Assembly (NCBI RefSeq): GCF_036669915.1
Contig: NC_089312.1
Span: 13,505,789-13,569,788, forward strand
DNA from: Pocillopora verrucosa
Taxonomy: Eukaryota > Cnidaria > Anthozoa > Scleractinia > Pocilloporidae
Reading direction: 5' to 3'
DNA: 64,000 nt
Part shown: positions 25,201 to 35,662 of the stretch, one piece after another
How the letters are laid out: every line of letters begins with the position of its first letter
How positions within the stretch are numbered: the first letter of the stretch is position 1
Translations under genes and position numbers: made by a program
The notes under the pieces: model-generated
The model's input: the letters and a program-made list of their open reading frames with translations, nothing else
What the model was told of the DNA's origin: nothing
The model's database searches: none

Positions 25201-28200
25201 CATTCATTTCTAAACAGAAAGGTAACAAGAAGAAACAAAAATATCAAAGATGAAAATATCAAATTCTCAGAACTAGAATGATAAACAACATATGGGAAAT
25301 TGTATGGAGAATTCATGATTAGATCTTGGGAGTTAAAGGGTCAAAAATGTTATTAGCTCCTGTAATCTACTTGATGTACCAATGCAAATGTTACATTTCA
25401 AAATTAATGCCAGGTTGAAGTGACTTCAGACAAGTGTGATTAATATGTATTTTCCTTTTTCAGGATATTTTCTATCAACCACAGTCTCTTTAACAGAAAG
25501 AAAAATCCAAATCAAAGTGGTCTGAAATCATTTTGAACTGCAAAATGTTCACAAAGTGTTTTTGTCATTAGCATCTGATGCGTTTTCAATGTTCCTTTCA
25601 ATTGGTTTCCTAGCATTAGGGGTTGAATCCATTGAATGTATGATGAACTAATTGACTGATTGGTCGATTGATTGATTGATTGTTAGGAGAATGTGTTGAG
25701 TATTACCTAGCACCTGATGAGAAGTTACGCAAAAAATGGTCAAAACATAACAATGAAAAGGACTGCACTGAGAATGGAGGGAAATGGATGATGTTTACAA
25801 ACTATCTTGAGGACATAACTTCTGTACAGTACAACAATCAAGATAAATGTAAAAATGCAGGGCATGTTTGGGGTATCCCTCTTGGTTCTGATAAGCCTCG
25901 GTGTTTAGTTAAACTTGATGCACCTCACTGTGGTCAAGCTCCTTGGACAAGGGACAATCATCTTGGTAACACTCCAGATGGGGTGACACCAAACTTTACT
26001 TGGACAATTCCACGCTTTCCATCTGGTTTAGCTCAATTATGCGTATTTAGGATAAGGTGAGTAACATTAAAGATGGGAAAACCTGTTAATATTCAGCAGT
26101 GTGTAATCACCCAGTTAATAGTAGCCCTGGAAAAGAATGTTATTGCTAGCAGTGACTGGCATTTCAACAGCCTTAGTAGGAGTGAAAGCAGCTGTTACTA
26201 TTTCTCAACTACTACGCAAGGGGTGTAGCCAGGATTTTTCAAAGGGGGGTTACACTGTGTCAAATAGAGGATACTCACTAGATTGTCATGTTGACCTCCA
26301 CGCCATGTTTATCCTAATGTTACAAATAAAAAAACTTACCAAGGGAGGATACAGGCAACCCAGGACCCCCCCTAGCTATGCCCTTGGACCAGCACCATAC
26401 AAGCCAATTACTCAAAACATTTACATAACAAACAAATGGAATACAACAACCTAAACTTACTGACAGATCAAAGTTGACCAATTAGGCTACTTGAGTCATT
26501 ACAAAACAGACCATTCAGTTTACATGCACTGCAGTACTTAAATATTGGGACAGATAAAATACTCTCCACTTGACATGGATGATAGCAACCTCCACTGGGT
26601 GTGTGTGTGTGTGTATGTGTGTCAGAGGGAGGGGTGTAATCAAATGTCATTCACCACCAACTACTACTTACCAATATTAATCAGAAATGCAGGCACTTAA
26701 GCCCATTTTGAATCTCAAGTTTAAAGACAATTTTTCTTTGCTACACTGGAGCTTCTGATGTAGGATATGCATTTAAGTACAATGTTTTTTTTTCTAGGAT
26801 ATAGAATGCATTTTTACTTATTAATAATGAATTTTAACTTTTAAGATGGTTTTTTTTGTTGTAAAGCTCATTTGATCAAATGCATAAGTCATGTTTATCT
26901 GCACCATAGAAATATAATTATAAATGGTATTTTTATTAGTGTTATTGTAACAGTAATTGTTACTTAACTGTCCTTCTACAGTGTTTTTTCGTATCTCTTT
27001 CAGATATAACATATCAACAAGTGACTATGATGGCTGGAACACTAATGCTACTTACAATAATAAGTAAGTATCCTTGCCACTACAGTGAAACTATACAATA
27101 TGAAAACTGCATTTTAACCTTTAAAACCCTAAAAGTGACCAGCATCTAATTTCTCCTTACTGTAATACTGTTAAATCATTCATCAAGATCATGAGAATAA
27201 AGGAAATGCTTGCCGAGCTAAGAAGCTCTGATATTCAAATGAATTCTCCTTGTCAGTACTAAAAGATATATATAGAGAATAGAATGGAGAATGTGGATAC
27301 TCATGTTAGGGTGTAATGGGTTAACTCCTTTGTCGTAAATAGGACCTGAAAAAAAAAATTTCAGGCCTGTACGGGATTTGAACCCATGACCTCTGCGATA
27401 CCGGTGCAGCACTCTACCAATTGAGCTAACAAGCCAACTGGGAGCTGGTTTATTTGGACCCAATTCATTGACCAGCTCCCAGTTGGCTTGTTAGCTCAAT
27501 TGGTAGAGCGCTGCACCAGTGTCGCAGAGGTCATGGGTTCAAATCCCGTACAGGCCTGAAATTTTTTTCAGGTCCTATTTACAACTACTCGTTTCAGTCG
27601 TGTTCTTAGCTGCGAGGATCTCCTAATTTCATCTTTCCACCGCAGTGCAAATATGTGAATTTTCATATATCTAAAATCCTTTGTCGTGTTGTAAATGGAT
27701 GGTTGTACAAGAGTTGAATCTTGAGTTGTTAGTAGTGGGGTCTATTCCTTGTTGGTTTGTTTTTGTTGTTGTTGTTTATTTTCCATTATTATTATTATTA
27801 CACTATTCAACTGACTGAAATGCCATCTTAAGCATACTCTTTTCTGCAAAGTAAACTTCATAGTTTGCATGGTAATTGAAGGTGCAGTGGCAAGTTTTAA
27901 AATTTATACCACAAAGTTTGTAATATGTTGTATGTTTTCACCAGGTTGATTCAGCAGAATCCTGCAGTTGACATTGGTGCTACATCACCTCTAAAACTTG
28001 CTTTAAATACTGCACAGTATGGAAGAACATTTCAGGACAGGTCCCACATCATTCAACTTAGTCCACGATTTACAGAAGCTGTGCCTCTTGACAAGAATAT
28101 CTATAATTTGAATATTCGTGGGAAAAGAGGAAATATTGTACAGGTATTTATCACCAATAGAGAGTACTTTGTTGTGGAAGAAGACTATAACCCACTTTTA

Positions 28201-30023
28201 AAACCTCTTAGCTTTTGACGTAACTGTATCTGTGTCAGATTGAATTTTTACCAGCTAAAATTTGGGTTTGTAGACTTCAGCTCTGCTGTTTTATTGTGAA
28301 TCATTTTGTACAAACATGACAACTGCTTCATTGTTGAGGGACAGATAATTGATTATTTTCTTGTTGAATTTTTTCTTCCTATGAGGTTTATCCAGCTGTT
28401 GAGTATGACTTTGTCCCAAACAAACTGAACATTAAAAAAGAAACTGATGTTGTGCACATTCAATGGACAGGTAAGAAAAACTTTTTCTCAACATCTAACA
28501 TAAACAGATCTTTGTGCCAGTTGTTACTGTACATGAATACCAGTTTTTGTAAAGGTGGCTAGCAAATCCTTCTATCATGGCTTCAGCATGGATAAATTCT
28601 TTTGTGGCTGTCATTTGTAGGCTCCAATTCACATAACAACAATAGTCCAGCTGGTGATGGCCAAGCTGGGGATGCTGGTGAAGGCAAGAGTGGTAAGTGG
28701 GGTTTTTTTTGTTTTTTTTTTGTTTTTTTTTAACTTCTGCATTCTGTATATAAATTCATGAAAAAAATTAAGGAAAACAGATATTTGACTGAAGGTGAAA
28801 GATAGTAATAAAACCAATGTCATTCAGCACCCCATTTTTGCAGCGCATAGTGAGTGATAATATTCGAGGTATGAAAACACACCTGAACCAGGCTTAGAGA
28901 TGGTACCAGCCTTCACAGATAAAATGTACAGTTGATACTATATCTTCTTTTTGAGGACAGTCGGGAACTTGTTATGATTTTAAAACTGAGGAGGTGAAAT
29001 GTTCTCTGATTTGTTATTCCACAGGCTCTGACAGAAATAACATTGTAGAAACTGGCAATTCCTTGGATAACTACCCCCTCCCATTTGAAATGTCCAAAAT
29101 GTTTCAGGGGGCCACAGCTGTTTGGTCCAGCCTTGAATTAAAAGACCCCAAACCAGAGGATATTGCTGTCAGCTTGGCAAGTGCAGGTATGGCAGTTTAA
29201 TCATTTTTTAAATTGGCAGTCTTATACAATATTTGTCCATTTTCATATGGCATGTCATGCGGAAGGGTGGGATACAAAAGGAAACCCTAGTGAGTAATTC
29301 AAAGTAATTGTAACTGCTGGCTGTGCAGTAAGCTCTCTAACTCCTTCTTGGTTAGGTGAATTCATCTGTTTTACACAAAAACATGCATAGATTATTCCCA
29401 GATTTTTATTGTTTGGAGGGAAAAGTTGGTTAGATTGGGCAAACAAAATTAATGTGTAGTCTGATCCTCTTACCAGCAGTAACTTTGAAATGGGAATTTT
29501 ACAACCAAGCAGCAATACAGAAAAAAGATACCTTAGTGTGGGGTTTAACCCTTCACATCCTGAGTTTAGTATGCATATTCTCCATACTGCTCTCCATTCA
29601 ATTCCCATACACTGGCAAGGAGAATTTGTTTAACAATCAAGGACTTCTCAAGTTGGTGATCATTTTCTTTGTTGTCAAGACCTTCATGTTTGACTCAGAG
29701 ATGATACTGTTCAGGGAAATTAAATGTTAGTCACTCTTAGGGGTGAAAGGTTAATGTTTCTAGTAATTGATTACAAATCCAATTTCCAATTTTGTTGTGT
29801 GTTTCATTTGAAAGGTTACTATACCTGTCTGCGGAGTAAGACATGTGCTGCTGAGTCTGTGGAAACCAAGAATACCAAAATGGATGCTCTTTTGAATAAT
29901 GCCCCAGCATCATTTGGAGGCATTATGTTGAAATTCAGTAACAAAGGATGTTTCTACTACATGTGCTCACGCAATAATAACTTTTCAAATCGAAGTCAAA
30001 AAGGAGTGTTGTGCATCAGTTGA
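22283..30023 (+). CDS. DD3-3-like: DD3-3 homologue, copy B (complete, 11 exons, canonical form)
   Basis: Exons: 22283-22429, 23649-23726, 23933-24284, 24798-25010, 25687-26056, 27004-27063, 27945-28143, 28386-28470, 28621-28692, 29025-29186, 29815-30023. They total 1947 bp (648 residues plus stop), all in phase. An in-frame ATG at 22259 would add eight residues before the signal peptide; 22283 gives MNLCYISVLVWAISRCYG then mature DVYLHNPRGSNNRLNERSA, the classical DD3-3 opening. Other family blocks: [93 protein letters not shown], a Gly/Asn-rich linker WTGSNSHNNN, then LNNAPASF and [17 protein letters not shown]. Secretion is predicted; no enzymatic function is known for the family. The last third (FVPNKLNIKKETDVVHIQW...CSRNNNF) loosely recalls a cupredoxin fold, which is only an inference. 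Confidence 0.9.
25134..25352 (-). repeat. Interspersed repeat family R2, copy 2 (reverse orientation)
   Basis: Intronic sequence of copy B beginning CAACCCTTTTACTTCCAGGAGTGAC and ending TTGGGAGTTAAAGGGTC. Read on the minus strand it has the same order of landmarks as 18672-18906. Ends are again complementary (AACCCTTTTACT... against ...AGTTAAAGGG). Confidence 0.5.
25655..25684 (+). repeat. (GATT)n microsatellite abutting a splice acceptor
   Basis: TGACTGATTGGTCGATTGATTGATTGATTG runs directly into the TTAG acceptor of copy B exon 5 (exon starts 25687). The repeat replaces the usual polypyrimidine tract. Confidence 0.8.
26214..26395. mobile_element. MITE-like repeat with imperfect inverted ends
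   Basis: The left end CAAGGGGTGTAGCCAGGATT resembles the reverse complement of the right end CCCCCTAGCTATGCCCTTGG. The interior has no coding potential. It lies in intron 5 of copy B. The terminal word is one I recognise as widespread in marine invertebrate genomes, but I cannot name the family. Confidence 0.5.
26600..26622. repeat. (GT)n microsatellite
   Basis: A run of alternating GT/TG with one AT interruption in intron 5 of copy B. Confidence 0.85.
27114..27324 (+). repeat. Interspersed repeat family R1, copy 2
   Basis: Intronic in copy B. It starts near AAACCCTAAAAGTGACCAGC and ends GATACTCATGTTAGGGTGTAATGGGTTAA, with all internal R1 landmarks present. It lies directly left of the palindromic SINE, so two elements are stacked here. 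Confidence 0.8.
27326..27687 (+). mobile_element. Palindromic tRNA-Thr-derived SINE dimer with 11-bp TSD
   Basis: Two tRNA-like heads face outward from a short centre: 27364-27435 on the minus strand (loop CCGGTAT) and 27485-27556 on the plus strand (loop CCAGTGT, apparent anticodon AGT, Thr). Inverted arms run from about 27337 to 27451 and from 27473 to about 27592, separated by roughly 20 bp. The plus copy continues into the same tail as the element at 5.24 kb (GCTGCGAGGATC...CACCGCAGTGCAAATATGTG). The direct repeat TCCTTTGTCGT at 27326-27336 and 27677-27687 is a perfect target-site duplication, showing the whole palindrome inserted as one unit. It lies in intron 6 of copy B. Confidence 0.88.
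29546..29755 (-). repeat. Interspersed repeat family R1, copy 3 (reverse orientation)
   Basis: Intron 10 of copy B. On the plus strand it starts TTTAACCCTTCACATCC and ends CTTAGGGGTGAAAGGTTAATG. The reverse complement gives the R1 order (AGTGACTAACATTTAAT..., ATGATCACCAAC, GAGAATATGCATAC). Confidence 0.65.
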
Positions 30024-32090
30024 ATGAATTCTGAGAGTGAATTTTGCATAGAGAATTGTTTCTCTATTGTTCAACCAAAAATTGATGACAATTATTATGT
30101 TATAATTATGTTCAACCAATTGATGTGATAGCATAATTTCTACTTAAAACTTTTCTTAGAGTTACTGGCTTAAACCGAGAGAAACAACGGTCTTTTTCAG
30201 CAAATTTGAGCCCCTGACCTCCCCCCTCAACCACCCAGCTCCTCCAGCCTCTCCCCACCCATTCCCTACCCCTTAAGATGCTCTTTAAAAAACGTCAGAA
30301 TTCTGACCACTCTTTCAGAATTTCCAAAATGTTCTCATCTTTGAAATTGCTGTGCTTTTTTTTCATTCAAGCAACATCCTTCAGTACGGATCTTGAAATA
30401 GTCAGCAATATCTTTTGAAGATAGATAATCATTTGAGTACAAAGTTTGCGTCAGGGGTCAAATTTTTTTCTACATTTCTTACTTCAATATGTCAAGCTCC
30501 GATTTTTTTTTCATTTTTTACATCTCATTGTATGAAGTAATTGTAAATAATATTTAAAAGAATAACCTTTTATGAGATTTTGATGATAAAAGTGCTGGTC
30601 ACTTCCTTTTTTGGGCAAATGACATGCATACATGAGTCTTGTTGTTTTTGCAATGGAATTTTTTAAAAAACTAGAATGTTAATAATGAGTCAAAATAGTA
30701 ATATAATAGAGATTCTTTCAAACTGGCTTGTTAGATCATTTGATCAGGTATTAAATGACAGTTGTGTTAATTATATATTATCAAGACCACTTTCTTCTAA
30801 AGAGTTTGTCAGTGTGAAGTGTTTTCCTTTTCTTCTTTTCTTCTTGTATTGGTGGAGAACAAGCTTCCAGTGCATTTCAATTGAACAAACAACCTATTTG
30901 AACTGTTCCCGCGATATCTGAAGTACCACACTTACTCGTGTATAAGTCGACCCCCATTTTTAAGCACAAAAATCAGATTTTTCATCATTTCTGGTCAAAG
31001 AGGTAGCATTCAGACAGATAGAAGTTTCCCAAAAGTTAATCTCTTATTTCTGGGAATGTGTTGAAAACACGGGGAATTAAAAAACTGCAGAGCACAATGC
31101 AACCGTGTGGAAGTTTATCAGCACTTGTTTATATTCCACGACTTAAGCGCACTAGCACTTCGATTTATTGGAGAAGTACTTTGCCATATTTTGTAAATCA
31201 CATTGAAAATGAAATCTTCTTGCCTTTACCTAACCTTTATTTTAATGCTGAGTTTGAAAGTAGATAAGTAGAACGAAGGAACACCGAACAGCTTCGAAGT
31301 ATCGCGCGTAACAAACAAGACCGCGCGAGACAACGGCATATGTCAGGTTACTAAGTTACTGTAATCGTTGGATGAAATCGAAAGTTCAGCAGTGTAAATA
31401 ACAGCGAAGCTGTAAGAAATGTAAATGTTCCTTTTCAAGCTAGAGCTAGAAACTCGATTCCCGGGTTGATACACGTGCACGCCATGAACACGAAACTAAT
31501 ATATGATCTTTCCTTTCTTTATTATTTTTCCTATTCCATGAGGCGTTCTTATATCGAAGCGGTCAACTGAAATCATTACGAAAAAAAATCACCTAAGTAT
31601 TGTGATCATAGCATGAGATTAATCTCCATTTTGGAAACGAGCACATGGCAATTAAGAGAACCAAAAGAAAGGTAAAAAACGAGCGATAAGTTTGGCTTTG
31701 AGTAACGACTACGAGCTGGGTAACATGACCACATAACAAGTTATTCCTTACTAACGTTCGTAGGCCTTGATTACTTTATCGAGGATTACGGTCTAACTTG
31801 TCTTCTATTCAAAAACGATCTTGATCACACGGGGTCTCTCTGAACTGAAACGCTAACTATAATTTTCTATCTAAAAGGAACTAATCACAGGGGCGTCAAT
31901 CTAACCAGAAACCTTCGCACCTTTTCCCGAAAGCGGTAACATTTAGCTTCAACGGAAGCAGTTACAAGAAAAAATGTCTGCTCTACAATCCGAAGACACA
32001 ATAGAAATCAGCTTCAGTAGCTTTGTGTTAAGCCACTTAAAATTTATTATTTCAAAAATTTGGGTCGGTGGGGGAGGGGTGGTATTACAA
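30024..32090. other. Intergenic 3' of copy B
   Basis: Contains the 3' UTR of copy B and unassigned AT-rich sequence. Short open frames near 30676-30921 and 31058-31267 have no recognisable domain and no splice partners. At 30938-30958 a TCGTGTATAAGTCGACCCCC word resembles transposon-end sequences seen in many animals, but I found no matching second end. Confidence 0.4.
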
Positions 32091-32380
32091 AATAATTTGA
32101 CTTATCAACTAGTTTGGCCACCACAGAATGTTTCTAAGGTTGAAGAAACCATAGAAACTATCTATGGTGGCCAAATTAAATTTTAAACTCAGTTGATAAA
32201 ACCAATTTAACTTATTGTTAGACCTGCCTAAATGCTGAAAACGGAATATTTCAGTCGATTTCTTTCACGTGCGATGTTATCCTCGGCATAAGGGAAGCAA
32301 CCAAATATTAGTTTAGAAAGATAGAAGAATAAAAATGAGGGAGAAGTTTTATTTTGATCATCAAGTCCATAAACTTACCC
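32090..32380 (+). repeat. Interspersed repeat (GTGGCCAA family), uninterrupted copy
   Basis: Reverse-complement relative of 4960-5240. At 32084-32100 it reads AATTTGACTTATCAACTAG across the point where the other copy carries the SINE, giving a natural empty-site comparison. Contains GTGGCCAAATTAAATTTTAA followed by CTCAGTTGATAAAACCAA. Confidence 0.6.
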
Positions 32381-32409
32381 TTTCATTCGTGGCTAATCTG
32401 TGGCCAATT

Positions 32410-32515
32410 TCATAACTGCTCAAGAAGCGTTCAATACTGCGAAGATCGCTTTCATATTCACGTCTTTATCCGCAGTACAAATATACGACTTTCATATATT
32501 CACAGTCGGTACAGG
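32410..32515 (+). mobile_element. SINE tail fragment
   Basis: AATACTGCGAAGATCGCTTT...TTCACGTCTTTATCCGCAGT...TTCATATATTCACAGTC matches the tail architecture of the tRNA-derived SINEs in this window (CTGCGAGGATC...CCGCAGTGCAAATAT). The tRNA head is missing. The fragment is absent from the left duplication arm, so it was inserted after (or lost from the other arm since) the inverted duplication. Confidence 0.6.
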
Positions 32516-33740
32516 AAATTTCCAAAAATGTCCAAACCTTGCATATACTTCCTGCGTGCATAGTATCATACCATGCGTAAAGGTCGAAAATAGGCACATT
32601 ATCTACGATCAGTTTACAAGGAAACTCAGTTACGTTAATTGTAAAAGACTCGTATAAACTTACCCTTTTATTCATTTTGCTATGAGCTCTTCAAAAAAAA
32701 TATAGTTTCTCATGGTGCAGTTGTAATGTTTTGAACTTTTCTTCAATATTTGTGTTTTTCGTTTCATTCCTAGTGCTTGACCATCTTGAACATAGCTGCA
32801 GAGCGTGAACTGTATTAGTGATATGGTAAATGAGGCATTTGTTTAGCATCTTGCCGCAGTGAAATACCAATCTTAACTTCTGACGTCCTTCACGGCAAGA
32901 TCAACTCAAGGCTCGTTTGCACTAGAATTTTCATGAATCTTTTCCCCTTTTTTTTGCTTTCTTTATGAAGGTATTGTTTTGATACAGGTGTTTTGGGAAA
33001 ACTTTCCAAGTAAGTGTTACTAGAACCTCAAAAGCGAGGCTTTTGGGTTAAATTTGGTAATCCGACGGGAGCATGCATAAGGCCTAACATCAGAAGTTTA
33101 ATGAATCGAAAAATCACGTCGAAAAATCAATATTGAACTCATTACTAAGTTTTTAGTAGCTTTTGGTATAATCACGGTATATGAAATCTTAATCTGAATA
33201 GACTTCTTTAACAATGCTAAAGCCATTCTTGCCCATTTAGTCTGTGGCTGTAAATGTTAAAACTACGTTGTACACCTTTTAACTTTTTAGTTTGGAATTT
33301 ACTATCTAGAAATCGCGAAAGAAAAAAAAAAGAAAAAAACCAAAACCTTTGACCTAAACCTTTTGAAACCATCAGCCTACAAGGAAATGTTGCTCAAGCG
33401 TGATCAAAGCTGGCGTGAGAAATGAGGCGGACCAGTGCTCTTCCGCACCAATCGCCAACGCTTTGCAGGGCAAAACTCTCCTGGGAGAGTTAGAAGAAGT
33501 AGACACAATTTGTTTAGGTTAAGTTTGATCTTGTCCCCTGTGATTGCATTGAACTGCAATTATAATAATTAAAAAAGAAAACAGACAATCGAGTCAGGCA
33601 CTTCGAATATTCTTCGAGAGCGAGGCGCCAGGCTACCTTTTGAATTTACGTGGGAACTGACTGAATTCCGTTTGCCGCGGAACTGCCTATAGGCGCGTGT
33701 TGCAGATGACACGTGTACTAACACACGTCATTGCTGCTCA

Positions 33741-33860
33741 TATAAGCCGTAAACTTTCGTTCAGTGAACTTCAAATCACCGTCAGTTTAGAGAAGCTTTG
33801 TCAGCCCTCAAACTGGACAACATTTTTTTGTAGTTGGTAAAGAGCATAACTCGGCCATCG
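33741..33860 (+). promoter_or_regulatory. Core promoter and untranslated first exon of copy C
   Basis: A TATAAG box (33741-33746), an initiator-like TTCAGT near 33770, then an exon ending at 33860 in TCGGCCATCG before GTAAGTAATT. These elements are kept in register with the promoter of copy A despite divergence of the surrounding sequence. Upstream lie CACGTG (about 33711) and ACACACGTCATTG, possible E-box or CRE sites. The exon would splice to the TTTCATGCAG acceptor ending at 38922, two bases before the copy C ATG, across a 5.06-kb 5' UTR intron. Confidence 0.62.
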
Positions 33861-35450
33861 GTAAGTAATTTAAAGCTTTTTGTGTTCAAAAATACATCCT
33901 AGCCTACATCGATCGTACTTTTGTTAGTTATTTTAGCTACATTTAATGGTAGTTCACTATTAACCAATTTTATTCCTTTTGTTCTCGCAATACTTTCATC
34001 AGACTTAAGAACCATTATCCAGTTAAGTTTAACGATAACTGTTATGTTACTAAAAGCAATTAATTGTGACATTTATTCTTGCAAATACTTGTATATAAAA
34101 ATTTAAGCTCAGAGAGCACGAAATAAATTATTTTTTGTGCTTTTATCTTGTTCTCTCAATGAAATTTTCATAACTTGCTAATGTCTCATATCTCTGGTTG
34201 AAACATGAAGAAGTTATCAATAAAATCATGATATTATACTTTCCTTCCTGTTTACCGAACAACAGACAAAACAATATTTTCCTGAAATGATCAGCCGCAC
34301 AAAATATTGTCGTTCATGTTGTGTCTATTCTCGTTGATGGTGTTAGACGAAGCACACCTATATGAAATCATCTGTGTTTTTACCGACACCCAATAATTTT
34401 TTCATACTTCCCTGTTGACGAAGCAGGACTCTGATGATATACCCCTTGGTCTGTTTGAAGATCTCAAAGTCCTTTGGAAGAAAATACTTTGCATCAGGCG
34501 TATTAGTAAGAGCACATCTCATAAAGTATACGTGAAAAGAATTCAGGACAAAAAACGAAAAACCTAAGCTTAAAAAGTTTTTCTTTTTCGCACAATATTT
34601 AGATTTTCATTTTGTCCCTGCAAATCATTTTCCCGGCGCGAGCGCAATATTACACAGCGCACACTCTCCAACCATCGGTCTGATCAAAATGGCCGCATCC
34701 GTTTTTACGTTGATGTCCTAATTGTTTGGATGTGTTCGAATATACACCTGTGAAATTAAAAGTGGTATAAGACTTTCCAGGCGAAATGGCTCATTTCGAT
34801 TGTTTTTTTTTAGGGATCATTTTTATGTTTGAGTATTGAAGTAAATCATTGTCTGCGCTGATATGATCTAGGTAAAAACTTGAGCACAAAGTGAACCTGG
34901 CAATTGCATATTCCGTCAGCGGCGGTATTTAGGCCATATCCATAAAATGTGTTGTTTGCCATCGTCTTTCCTGTTGTAAAAGAAGATCGATCGGTCGACC
35001 AAGAAGTGAGGAAGAAGAGAGAACTGATCGAGGCGATCTGAGCGAGAGTTTTATGAATTTTACCGACAATTCATTGCCTTTTGTAAATCAAAGCCTTTGT
35101 TTCTTGGTATTACTGTTCACTTGGTAAAACTTAACATTTCGCCGAAATTTCATGATCGCCTCAGCATGTTCGTTCTTCGCCGAAATTGATACTAAGAAAT
35201 CAGGCTTTCATCGCAACTCGATAAATGGCAATTATATTTGGATCTGCACATCCCGGATTCCCGTGTGTCTAGCTCTATACTTTCGACAAATTCTAAGTAT
35301 GACTCAATCTTTGTCCAACCAACAATCAAACCATTTTTACATGCCCCGGCTTGGGACTAGAAACTATTTCTGGATAGAATTGCTTCTGAAAACCGTTGCT
35401 TTTTCTCTGCATGTATCTTCTAAATGAGTTTTAGGAATTTTCAAGTAATT

Positions 35451-35662
35451 AACCCTTGAACCCATAAGAGTGACGAGCGTCTAATTTCTCCTTACAGTAT
35501 CAACCCCAGAATCACGTAACAAAGTCGCGAGAATGAAGGAAATGATCACTAACTAAAAAGCTCTCGATTATTGCACAAACTTTTCTTGTCAGCAAATTAC
35601 AAAGGTTTAGAGAACAATATGGAGAATATGCATAGTGATGTTGAGTTATAAAAGGTTAAGGG
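35451..35662 (+). repeat. Interspersed repeat family R1, copy 4
   Basis: Starts AACCCTTGAACCCATAAGAG, continues GTGACGAGCGTCTAATTTCT and ends GAGAATATGCATAGTGATGTT with a degraded AAAAGGTTAAG end. It lies in the predicted 5' UTR intron of copy C, just outside the duplication arm. Confidence 0.72.

Larger units (their letters stand above)
32385..35355 (+). repeat. Right arm of the ~2.9-kb inverted duplication (promoter region of copy C)
   Basis: Reverse-complement counterpart of 9320-12245 (anchors are given with that arm). Relative to the left arm it contains an extra SINE-tail segment at about 32410-32515. Homology ends around the ACATGCCCC at 35340-35350. The next 3.5 kb (to 38.9 kb), inside the predicted 5' UTR intron of copy C, has no counterpart upstream of copy A. 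Confidence 0.85.

Noticed and set aside
30938..30958. Transposon terminal repeat (TCGTGTATAAGTCGACCCCC)
   Set aside because: The word is reminiscent of DNA-transposon ends, but no inverted partner or target duplication was found within a few kilobases.
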